A program made the translations under genes and the position numbers. From positions 1-31,537 of the forward strand of contig JBELLU010000016.1 of NCBI GenBank assembly GCA_042096455.1: DNA of 31,537 bases, given 5' to 3'. Shown here in pieces: positions 23,020 through 30,137 of this stretch (positions are counted from its first letter, which is position 1; every line of letters starts with the position of its first letter). Origin of the DNA: UBA7445 sp042096455. GTDB lineage: Bacteria > Verrucomicrobiota > Verrucomicrobiia > Opitutales > Coraliomargaritaceae. Below the pieces are notes generated by a model. That model was not told the DNA's origin. It worked only from the letters and a program-made list of their open reading frames with translations, and ran no database searches.

Positions 23020-24147
23020 ATGAGTTTGGAATTTTTTGACCATAATTCGACAACTCCGTTGAATGCGGCGGCGGCGCTGGCATGGAAGGAAGCGCAGGGG
23101 GCGTCATGGCTGAATCCCTCGAGTCCTTATCGAGCGGCGGCGGCGGTGCGGGCGCGCCTGGCGGCGGCGCGGGAGCGTCTGGCGGCTGTGTTGGAGACGA
23201 AGCCGGAACGCGTGGTTTTTAATTCAGGGGCAACGGAGGGCAACAATCGGGTCTTTGAGCTTTGGGCGCGTCAGTTGCCGGCGGGCGCGCGGGTGGGGGT
23301 GAGTCCGACGGAGCACCCGAGTGTTTTGGAGGCGGCACGGCATTATTTTAAGGAGCGGATCGATTGGTTGCCCCTCGATGCGAATGGGGCGGTTGCTGCG
23401 GATCGGATCGAATACGGCGGGCTCGTGGCGCTTTCCGCGATGGCCGCCAATAATGAAACCGGCGTATTGAATCCCTGGTCGCAGATCGCGGCGGACTGTC
23501 GCGCGGCGGGGATTCCGTTTCATTGCGATGCCTCTCAATGGTTGGGGAAATTGCCGGCAAGCGGTTTGGGGGCTTGCGATTATTTGACGGCCTGCGCCCA
23601 TAAGTTTGGAGGGCCGAAGGGGACGGGTTTCCTGTTGTTGCCGGAGGGCGGTGCGGCGGTGGGCTTTCAAAGAGGCGGACCCCAGGAGGGCGGGCACCGG
23701 GCGGGCACGGAGGATGTTCCGAGCATACTTGCGATGCTGGCGGCGTTGGAAGCAGCGCCGGCGGGGGCGGCGGCGGCGCGGGACGCGTTTGAGGCGGGCT
23801 TGTTGGCGGCGCTCCCACAGTGTGAAGTGGTGGGCAAGGCTGCAGCACGGCTTTGGAACACGAGTGCGCTGTGTTTGCCGGAGTTTGAAAATGTTCGCTG
23901 GATTCGGGCGCTGGAAAAACGGGGATTTTTGGTCTCAACCGGATCGGCCTGCGCAAGTGGAAAAGTGGGTGCCTCGCCGGTGCTGGCGGCGATGGGGTAT
24001 AGCGTCGATGTGATTCGCCGGGTAGTGCGTATCAGCGCAGGGGCGGAGACGAAACCGGCGGCCTGGGAGGGCTTGCGGGCGGCGTTTGTTGAAAGTTATG
24101 CGGACTTGCGGGAATCGGCGGGGGAGAGTCCGGTGGTCGCCGTTTAA
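23020..24147 (+). CDS. Cysteine desulfurase (NifS/IscS family)
   Basis: PLP enzyme that takes sulfur from cysteine as a persulfide for iron-sulfur clusters, thio-tRNA or other cofactors. From the ATG at 23020 it has 375 residues. Key residues: His99 (SPTEHPSV), Asp170 and Gln173 (HCDASQWLG), the PLP lysine Lys195 (ACAHKFGGPKG) and the sulfur-accepting Cys311 (GSACASGK). The GTED segment (HRAGTED) is also present. No scaffold (IscU/SufU) or thiolase gene is next to it, so its sulfur acceptor is unknown. It is in a run with a lipoprotein gene before it and recF 11 bp after it. Confidence 0.92.
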   Translation: MSLEFFDHNSTTPLNAAAALAWKEAQGASWLNPSSPYRAAAAVRARLAAARERLAAVLETKPERVVFNSGATEGNNRVFELWARQLPAGARVGVSPTEHPSVLEAARHYFKERIDWLPLDANGAVAADRIEYGGLVALSAMAANNETGVLNPWSQIAADCRAAGIPFHCDASQWLGKLPASGLGACDYLTACAHKFGGPKGTGFLLLPEGGAAVGFQRGGPQEGGHRAGTEDVPSILAMLAALEAAPAGAAAARDAFEAGLLAALPQCEVVGKAAARLWNTSALCLPEFENVRWIRALEKRGFLVSTGSACASGKVGASPVLAAMGYSVDVIRRVVRISAGAETKPAAWEGLRAAFVESYADLRESAGESPVVAV

Positions 24148-24158
24148 AGATTTGATAT

Positions 24159-25229
24159 ATGCGGTTTTCAACGGTCAGGCTTCAGGATTTTCGCAATATC
24201 GAATTTGCAGAATTGGATTTATCGGGGGACCGGGTATTCTTGTGTGGGCCGAATGGACAGGGGAAATCGAATCTCTTGGAGGGGCTGGGTCTGGTGACGG
24301 CTTTGCGTTCATTTCGCACACAGGATTTGGGGGCCTTGCGGCGACAGGAAAGTGCGGGTTATCGGGCCTTTTACGAAATTGAACACGAGGCCCGCGGTCG
24401 GGTTGAGTTGGAGGTTCAGGCCTCCGGTGGACCCCGGTCGGTCCTAGTGGACGGCGAAAAGGTTGGGAAGATGTCGGATTACATCGGGCGTTTCCCGGTC
24501 GTGCCTCTGAGCTCGGGTGATTTGATGTTGCTGCGTGGGTCGCCGAGTGAGCGCCGCCGATTCATGGATTTGACGCTGTCTTCGCTGGATGGCGCTTATT
24601 ACATGTCGTTGCGTAATTACCACAAAGGAGTGGCGGAGCGAAATCGGTTGTTGAAGCAGGGTGGTAGTGATGGGGAACTAGATGCCTTTGAGGCGGAGAT
24701 GGCGCCCCATGCGCATCGTCTGCAGGTGGAACGCGCGGCAGGGGTTAAAGCGCTGCAGGGGGTGCTGGAGCGAGTGTACCGGGCTTTGGCGGATCATGAG
24801 GAAGGGCCGGAGTTGAGCTACGCGGCGAATACGGAGCTTGAGGAGGCGGATCACTACCGCGATATGTGGGGACGCCAGCGCGCGAGGGACCGCATCATCG
24901 GGGCAACCCAAAAGGGGCCTCACCGGGATGATTTCAAGTTGGGTTTATGCCTGGGTTCGGCGAGGGAATACGGATCGGATGGCCAGCAGCGCGGCTTGAT
25001 CGTGGCGTTGCGGGTGGCGCAGGCGGAGTTATTTTGGGAACGCCTCGCGGTGATGCCGGTGCTTTTGGTGGACGATGTGCTGGGCGAGCTGGATCCGAAA
25101 CGACGGGCTGGTTTCTGGAAAGCCTGCCCGGGTTCCTTTCAGATAATCGCTAGCGGAACCGTTTTTCCGGAAGACTCGGAAGCTTGGAAACGCTACTCGG
25201 TCGCGGCGGGTCGTTTTGAATTAGGGTAA
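24159..25229 (+). CDS. recF: DNA replication and repair protein RecF
   Basis: RecF is an SMC-like ATPase that loads RecA at gapped DNA together with RecO and RecR. The 356-residue protein has Walker A GPNGQGKS (30-37), the FRNIEF and FPVVPLSSGDLMLLRGSPSERRRFMD segments, a signature motif (SDGQQRG) and Walker B LLVDDVLGELD. Length is normal. It is not beside dnaA/dnaN/gyrB, where recF often lies, but 11 bp after a cysteine desulfurase. Its 3' end overlaps the opposite NUDIX gene by 9 bp. Confidence 0.96.
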   Translation: MRFSTVRLQDFRNIEFAELDLSGDRVFLCGPNGQGKSNLLEGLGLVTALRSFRTQDLGALRRQESAGYRAFYEIEHEARGRVELEVQASGGPRSVLVDGEKVGKMSDYIGRFPVVPLSSGDLMLLRGSPSERRRFMDLTLSSLDGAYYMSLRNYHKGVAERNRLLKQGGSDGELDAFEAEMAPHAHRLQVERAAGVKALQGVLERVYRALADHEEGPELSYAANTELEEADHYRDMWGRQRARDRIIGATQKGPHRDDFKLGLCLGSAREYGSDGQQRGLIVALRVAQAELFWERLAVMPVLLVDDVLGELDPKRRAGFWKACPGSFQIIASGTVFPEDSEAWKRYSVAAGRFELG

Positions 25230-25721
25230 GTTTAATTCCTCCACGAGGGTGAGTTCGCCGCTGGGGTCGCAATTGGCACGCAGACCGACAAAACTGTTTT
25301 TGAATCGATCGTAGTAAGGCCAAAGGAGGGTGCGGTCGGTTTTGGGAATGGGGAGTTCGTCAATTGCATCGCGGGAGAAGAAAGCGAAGTGGCCTTCGTC
25401 GATGGTTGGGGGCAGTGCGTCGATGGCGCGACGGCAATCAAAGAGGAACATGAGCCAATGCCCGGTGCCTTCATAGCTTTTCTCGGCGATGTAGCCAAAA
25501 CAGTGAAGATCTTCGTCCATCAGTTCCAAGCCCACTTCTTCCTGGGTCTCGCGTCGGGCGCACTCGTAGGGCGACTCTCCCAGGTGCATGTCCAGTTTTC
25601 CGCCGATGGGGCTCCAGCAGCCAAAATTGGGAGCTTTGCTGCGTTGAATCAGAAGGTGCTCTCCCTTTGGGTTACGAATAAAAACCAGAACGCTGATTTT
25701 GAAGGGCAATTGGGCTGTCAT
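25221..25721 (-). CDS. NUDIX hydrolase with a two-residue insert in the box
   Basis: NUDIX enzymes cleave nucleoside diphosphates linked to another group. The 166-residue protein has a NUDIX box at about 40-66, with ARRETQEEVGLEL keeping the REUXEE catalytic part (Glu58, Glu61, Glu62). The first part reads GGKLDMHLGES, two residues longer than the usual GGKxExGE spacing. The start VLVFIRNPKGEHLLIQRSK is ordinary for the fold. The substrate is unknown. TATAAG on the minus strand about 15-20 nt before the ATG could be a -10 box, with no clear -35. Confidence 0.87.
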   Translation of the reverse strand: MTAQLPFKISVLVFIRNPKGEHLLIQRSKAPNFGCWSPIGGKLDMHLGESPYECARRETQEEVGLELMDEDLHCFGYIAEKSYEGTGHWLMFLFDCRRAIDALPPTIDEGHFAFFSRDAIDELPIPKTDRTLLWPYYDRFKNSFVGLRANCDPSGELTLVEELNLP

Positions 25722-25751
25722 GGCTCAAAGCTTTCTTATAAAAACCGCTAT

Positions 25752-25814
25752 GCAAGCGTTTAATGGCTTGCTTTACAAAAGGTAGTCCTTTTATTTTTGC
25801 AACTCCTATGGAGT
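25752..25814. repeat. Three short inverted repeats between the NUDIX gene and the pilus locus
   Basis: In a row: GCAAGC-gtttaatg-GCTTGC (25752-25771), AAAAGG-tagt-CCTTTT (25777-25792, followed by ATTTTT) and ACTCC-tat-GGAGT (25802-25814). Each is perfect but short. They lie upstream of both divergent genes, so they could be operator sites or weak hairpins. The surrounding DNA is more AT-rich than its neighbours. Confidence 0.4.
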
Positions 25815-25824
25815 AAAGCGTAGA

Positions 25825-25854
25825 TTGTTTACTTTTCTCACCTTTCTTTAATTA
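25825..25854 (+). promoter_or_regulatory. Candidate promoter of the pilus-associated locus
   Basis: TTGTTT (25825-25830) is followed 18 bp later by TAATTA (25849-25854). This AT-rich stretch lies just before the first gene (ATG 25872). No SD sequence is seen before that ATG. The boxes are weak matches. The position ahead of a long one-directional locus is the main support. Confidence 0.3.
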
Positions 25855-25871
25855 ATCAATTTATATCAAAT

Positions 25872-26456
25872 ATGTTTAAAAAGCTGCTACCCCTTATAGC
25901 TTTTTTAGTCAGTTCAATTAGCCCATTGATCGCGGAGGAAGCGATTACGGTGGATCGGGTTAAGTTCAATACCGTGGGGGATCGCTGGGTGCAGGTGGAG
26001 ATTGAGCTCACTTGCAATGGCAACCCCGCTCCGGATGCGGTCAACAAGGACTACGTGGAGAAAATCAAGGTCAAGCCCTTGTTGGCGTATCGCACCGGCT
26101 CCGGAGAATATAGTTTCTACACCTCGCAGGTAGAGATCCTTATCATGGAAGCGCGGGATAAAAACACCGTCTACTTCTACTTGCCCGGGCTTATTATGGA
26201 ACGGGACGAAATTCGCGGAGATCCAGAATTTCATTATGTTGAAATCTCAATCGCGGGGCAAGTGCAGGATCCGCAGAAAGGACCCGCCATGGGGAATATC
26301 ACTAGCGAGGCCATGTTAAAGAACATGCAGTCCAAGGCGGAGGCTCAATCGGAAGCGAATAAAGATATCCTCATTCCATCTTATTATGCGCCGCTCCAAT
26401 ACCGTGGCGATTCCCGCAAAGAACCGGTCTATCTGCGGCGCGACCCACAGTCCTAG
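25872..26456 (+). CDS. Exported protein, Amuc_1102-like, first gene of the pilus-associated locus
   Basis: The 194-residue protein has a cleavable signal peptide (MFKKLLPLIAFLVSSISPLIA, probable cut after Ala21) and no further membrane helix. The mature part looks beta-rich (TVDRVKFNTVGDRWVQVEIELTCNG, YSFYTSQVEILIMEA, NTVYFYLPGLIMER) and ends in a charged, probably flexible tail with ILIPSYYAPLQYRGD. I place it with Amuc_1102 of Akkermansia from size, signal peptide and its position next to the PilM-like gene, not from a known domain. A periplasmic or outer-membrane role in pilus assembly is inferred from context. Confidence 0.65.
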   Translation: MFKKLLPLIAFLVSSISPLIAEEAITVDRVKFNTVGDRWVQVEIELTCNGNPAPDAVNKDYVEKIKVKPLLAYRTGSGEYSFYTSQVEILIMEARDKNTVYFYLPGLIMERDEIRGDPEFHYVEISIAGQVQDPQKGPAMGNITSEAMLKNMQSKAEAQSEANKDILIPSYYAPLQYRGDSRKEPVYLRRDPQS

Positions 26457-26508
26457 TCGCAGCCTTCAATCCAAGCATTTCTAAAAAAACGTTTTCAACT
26501 TTCAGGCC

Positions 26509-28173
26509 ATGAGCAATTCGTCCCGATTAATCATCAACTGCGGCGCCAGTCGTGTGACTGCTGCCAAGGTAAATGCACAGTCCGGAAACGTGAAGCTCGA
26601 GCAACTGGCGACCCATTATTTGGAAAGCGATGCCGTCACGGATGAAAATTGGATCGACGCGGTTGGAGTCGCCCTCAAAGAACTGGCGCGTTCCAGCAAC
26701 GTACAGGGCAATGCCACTTTTATTCTTCCCGGCAATCAGGTTCTCACCAAGACCATTAAGATCCCGCATGTTGAGGCCGAAAAGCGGGCCCAGATAATTG
26801 CCTTTGAAGCGCAGCAAAGTATTCCCTATCCATTACACGAAGTCGTTTGGGACAGTCAGGTAATTGGTGATGACGGGATCGAGATTGAGGTGCTTTTTAT
26901 CGCCTGCAAAATAGATACGATTGAAACCTTTTGCGCCGGAGTCCGGGCGGCAGGCCTAACCGCGGAAAGCATCACCGCCGCCAGTATTCTTGAATACAAC
27001 CTCCTCGCCTTGGCGGACCCTGGTGTCAGCAGTGATGACCTCGTTATCAACATCGGCGCCCGCACCACCAACTTGCTGTTCCGCAACGCCGACGGTTTCT
27101 TTGTGCGCAACCTCTCGCTCGGCGGGCAGGTCTTGAGCCAGAGCATTGCCGATAGCCTGGGTAAAACGCTGGAACAAGCCGAGGCCATCAAGCTACAATT
27201 CTATAACCGGGAAAACGAAACGCTGGAAGACAGCAACGGTGCGAAAGCCCTTACGGATAGCGCGGAGGCCTTCATGCGCCGGATCTCTCAGGAGGTCACT
27301 CGCTCCATTGTTAATTACCGTCGCCAAAAAAATGCACCCGCACCGGGAAGAATTCTTTTGAGCGGTCGTGGATCACAAGTGCGTGGCCTTGCGGAATTCC
27401 TACACAACAGCCAAAAGGTTCCGGTTGAGCGGCTTGACCCCCTTGAACACGTGACCGTCGAGGCCGGCGTCACCGAAGAACCGGAAACCCTGCGTGTTCT
27501 TTTGCCGCAGATTGTCGGGGAGGCATGCCGCCCCTTGGTCGAGAATGGCGCGGGGGTAAATCTCCTCCCTGAAGCGGTGCAAAACGCAATGCGTTTTGCC
27601 AAGCAGAAACCCCTCCTGATGGCGGCGGCGATTTGTCTGGCACTGGCACCCTGGCCCGCATGGAAAGTCTTTAACGATAAAATAGCTGCCTGTGATTCCC
27701 GGATCGCGGAATTGCGTAGCGTCGCGGCGCCCTACCTTGAACGCAAAGCAGAGATCGAGCAAAACGTTCAAAAGGCGGAAGCGGTCAAGGATTCCATCGA
27801 GCGGGTTGAAGGCTTGGTGCAATCCAAGAGTAATTGGATTCAATTCTTTGCCGAGATGCAGGAAAGCATGACAAGCGCCGAAGACGTCTGGCTCGATGAT
27901 TTAAAAGTCATACGGGAGGCAAAGGACGGCACCTCCAGTTACGAAGTCGCACTCAAAGGACAGATGCTTGTGCGTGAAACTGCAAACGGTGCTGCAGGTT
28001 TGGATCGCGACGTGCTGACACGGCGCATTCGCAGCCTGATTTCCAGCCTCAAGACCTCCGCCTTTATAGTGGATTCCAAGCCGCCCCGGATTCGCTGGTC
28101 CATGCTCAATGATGGACTCAATGTTCTGCCTTTTGAAATCAAACTGGTTGTCGATCCGACCAAGCCCCTTTAG
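26509..28173 (+). CDS. pilM: PilM-like ATPase fused to a PilN-like membrane domain (Amuc_1101-like)
   Basis: Type IV pilus PilM is a cytoplasmic actin-like ATPase that binds the short N-terminus of inner membrane PilN. This 554-residue protein covers both. Residues 1-340 are PilM-like (LIINCGASRVTAAKV, IIAFEAQQSIPYPLHEVVWD, DLVINIGARTTNLLF, NLSLGGQVLSQSIA, RILLSGRGSQVRGLAEFL). Then comes GVNLLPEAV at 349-357, matching the INLLP motif that PilN uses to contact PilM. A membrane helix follows at about 367-386, then a coiled coil (about 395-440) and a PilN-like periplasmic domain to the end. There is no frameshift or internal start that would suggest two genes. The next gene begins 5 bp after it. 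Confidence 0.88.
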   Translation: MSNSSRLIINCGASRVTAAKVNAQSGNVKLEQLATHYLESDAVTDENWIDAVGVALKELARSSNVQGNATFILPGNQVLTKTIKIPHVEAEKRAQIIAFEAQQSIPYPLHEVVWDSQVIGDDGIEIEVLFIACKIDTIETFCAGVRAAGLTAESITAASILEYNLLALADPGVSSDDLVINIGARTTNLLFRNADGFFVRNLSLGGQVLSQSIADSLGKTLEQAEAIKLQFYNRENETLEDSNGAKALTDSAEAFMRRISQEVTRSIVNYRRQKNAPAPGRILLSGRGSQVRGLAEFLHNSQKVPVERLDPLEHVTVEAGVTEEPETLRVLLPQIVGEACRPLVENGAGVNLLPEAVQNAMRFAKQKPLLMAAAICLALAPWPAWKVFNDKIAACDSRIAELRSVAAPYLERKAEIEQNVQKAEAVKDSIERVEGLVQSKSNWIQFFAEMQESMTSAEDVWLDDLKVIREAKDGTSSYEVALKGQMLVRETANGAAGLDRDVLTRRIRSLISSLKTSAFIVDSKPPRIRWSMLNDGLNVLPFEIKLVVDPTKPL

Positions 28174-28178
28174 TTCCA

Positions 28179-29177
28179 ATGGATAGCATTAAGAAAAATC
28201 CGGTTTTTGCGGCAGTGATGCTCGTTTGCTTGCTCGTCTTTTTGGCGGGGGCGGCACTTGCCTTTATGGCAGCGGGTGCAGTTGCCAAATCCGACAAAAA
28301 ATTACAAAGCGCGGAGCGCGGTCTCGAGGCGGCACATCGCGGGGACCCGGCACCCTCGCAGGATAGCGTGGAGGCCTCCGCCCAAAACCTTGCCGATCTG
28401 CTAGAGCAATTGAAACGCATTCGCACCGACCTCGAGCGCGGTGCCAGCCTCGAACTCTCCAATGACGGCGTGGTCGTCATGGCATCCATCCAGCAATTTA
28501 TCAGCGAGGCAAATTCCAAGCTGAAGGCGCACCAACACATGAACAGTGCCACCGAAACAATGGAGGCGGCTCCCATCAGCACCCGCGACGGTTTCGCATA
28601 CGGCTTTGATGCGTATGCCGATGCCGCCACTATCCCCGCCGATCCCCGAGTGGTTCCCTTGCTCGACAAACAACGTCAGATTCTGAGTGTCCTCGTCGAT
28701 AAACTCATTGCGGCGCATCCGCAATCCATTGAACTCATCGAGCGGGAGGCGCTCGAAGCGACCGGGCCTGCGGAAAAAATTCCCGGCACCTTCGTGATTA
28801 ATCCCGCCGCTACCGCGCGCGTTCCGGATGCAATTGAGACCCTCGCCTTTCGCGTCAGCTTCAAGGGTTACACCGAATCGCTCCGCCTCTTCCTGAATGA
28901 ATTGGCGAAATTCGACCTGCCGATCGTGGTCCGCAGTGTGGAAGTCGAACGCCCTGCCGGAAGCGATACGGTGGATGCCAAACAGGCGGAGAAAAAAGAC
29001 AGCCTTGAATCCATCTTCGGCGTTTTCGGGATGGAGGATGCCGCTGAGGAGGAAGCACAACCCGAGGCTCAAAAGCCCGTCATTACCGACAACATTTCCA
29101 CCTTCACCCTGCTGCTTGAATTTATTGAAGTCGTCTTGCCTGCCGAAACCCAAACCGAGGAAGGAGATGCCGCTTAA
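28179..29177 (+). CDS. Amuc_1100-like membrane protein, PilO-position
   Basis: The 332-residue protein has one N-terminal membrane helix (about 9-33, VFAAVMLVCLLVFLAGAALAFM) and then coiled-coil segments (about 36-75 and 95-125). A globular part follows (about 195-275) with VPDAIETLAFRVSFKGYTESLRLFLNELAKFDLPIVVRSVEVERP. This last pattern, a helix-strand unit with FLNELAKF, is like the ferredoxin-like domain of PilO/GspM-type proteins. By position after the PilM/PilN fusion it fills the PilO slot. It corresponds to Amuc_1100 of Akkermansia, a protein known for effects on host cells. Here only the structural role is inferred. Confidence 0.75.
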   Translation: MDSIKKNPVFAAVMLVCLLVFLAGAALAFMAAGAVAKSDKKLQSAERGLEAAHRGDPAPSQDSVEASAQNLADLLEQLKRIRTDLERGASLELSNDGVVVMASIQQFISEANSKLKAHQHMNSATETMEAAPISTRDGFAYGFDAYADAATIPADPRVVPLLDKQRQILSVLVDKLIAAHPQSIELIEREALEATGPAEKIPGTFVINPAATARVPDAIETLAFRVSFKGYTESLRLFLNELAKFDLPIVVRSVEVERPAGSDTVDAKQAEKKDSLESIFGVFGMEDAAEEEAQPEAQKPVITDNISTFTLLLEFIEVVLPAETQTEEGDAA

Positions 29178-29182
29178 ACGCC

Positions 29183-30082
29183 ATGAATCGCTCCTACGAT
29201 AAAATTCTTTTAGTCGTCGGTCTGTTGGCGCTTGTTGCCAGCACCCTCTTTTATTTTCTCAGCGGTTCTCCGCAGGCCGCGGAATCCGTCCCGCCGGTTG
29301 AGCCGGTTGGCGCTCCCTACGCGCCGATACCCACTCCGGAAATGACCTTGGTCGATGCCGTCTGGCCGGAAGTCGGCGAGCAATCCACCGGATGGATATA
29401 CGATGTCTTTACCCCGCCGAAAATTTATATCAACCTCGAGACTGGTGAATGGGTCAGCGAGGGCTGGAAGCCGCCCCCGCCACCCGAGCCCTTTGGTCTC
29501 TATCTCGCAGAATTGGAACGGGCGCGTTACCGCATTCAATTGTTGGGTTATATTGAAGAGGATTTCAAGGATGCCAGCAAAAGCCTTCTTTTGATGGTGG
29601 ATCTGGAATCAGACAAAAACCTGCGGGTGCGGGTCGGCGAATCCGTTGAAGCGAGTGACTTCGAAGTCATTGACTTTAGCATCGAACGCGTATTCGGCGA
29701 CGACGGCAGTATCACCAAACGCGCCACCGCTACTATTATGGATTCGCGCAGTGGTGAAACGCTTGAGCTGACTCACGGTCAGACCCGCTACACGGAAGGA
29801 GTGGCGATCCTGCTGCGTTCCGAAGAAGACCCTGCGCTCGAATGGCGTCCCGAAGCGGTTGGGGCCACCCTTCAAAATGAACGCGGCAGCTACAACCTTG
29901 CAGCCATTGATTTCGAGGCCGCCACCTGCACCATAGAAAAGACTTACGCCGATAGCGAGCGTGAAGCCGAGACTCAAACCCTTGCGGTTCAAGTAGCGGA
30001 CAGCACCGATGCCATCGAAACAGAAAATAACGAATCCGCCGACGCGGAACCGGAAACCACCGTCTTTGACGGAATGTTCTAA
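29183..30082 (+). CDS. Amuc_1099-like membrane-anchored protein, PilP-position
   Basis: The 299-residue protein has an N-terminal membrane anchor (about 8-26, ILLVVGLLALVASTLFYFL), a Pro-rich linker (ESVPPVEPVGAPYAPIPTPE), and beta-rich segments such as RYRIQLLGYIEEDF and SLLLMVDLESDKNLRVRVGESV. The C-terminal tail is acidic. The GYI...V...GE pattern recalls the small beta domain of PilP/GspC-type proteins that tether the secretin to the inner membrane; this is an inference. It corresponds by order and size to Amuc_1099. The start is 5 bp after the previous stop. Confidence 0.72.
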   Translation: MNRSYDKILLVVGLLALVASTLFYFLSGSPQAAESVPPVEPVGAPYAPIPTPEMTLVDAVWPEVGEQSTGWIYDVFTPPKIYINLETGEWVSEGWKPPPPPEPFGLYLAELERARYRIQLLGYIEEDFKDASKSLLLMVDLESDKNLRVRVGESVEASDFEVIDFSIERVFGDDGSITKRATATIMDSRSGETLELTHGQTRYTEGVAILLRSEEDPALEWRPEAVGATLQNERGSYNLAAIDFEAATCTIEKTYADSEREAETQTLAVQVADSTDAIETENNESADAEPETTVFDGMF

Positions 30083-30137
30083 AAATCTAAGAAAAACATA
30101 ATTGCCTCTCATTCATCTTTATACGCTAATCCAAACT

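Noticed and set aside
26234..26244. TTATGTTGAAA, close to the XerD arm of a dif site and near the skew change
   Set aside because: The partner arm does not fit and the spacing is off by one; it lies in coding sequence. A dif site is not supported by eye.
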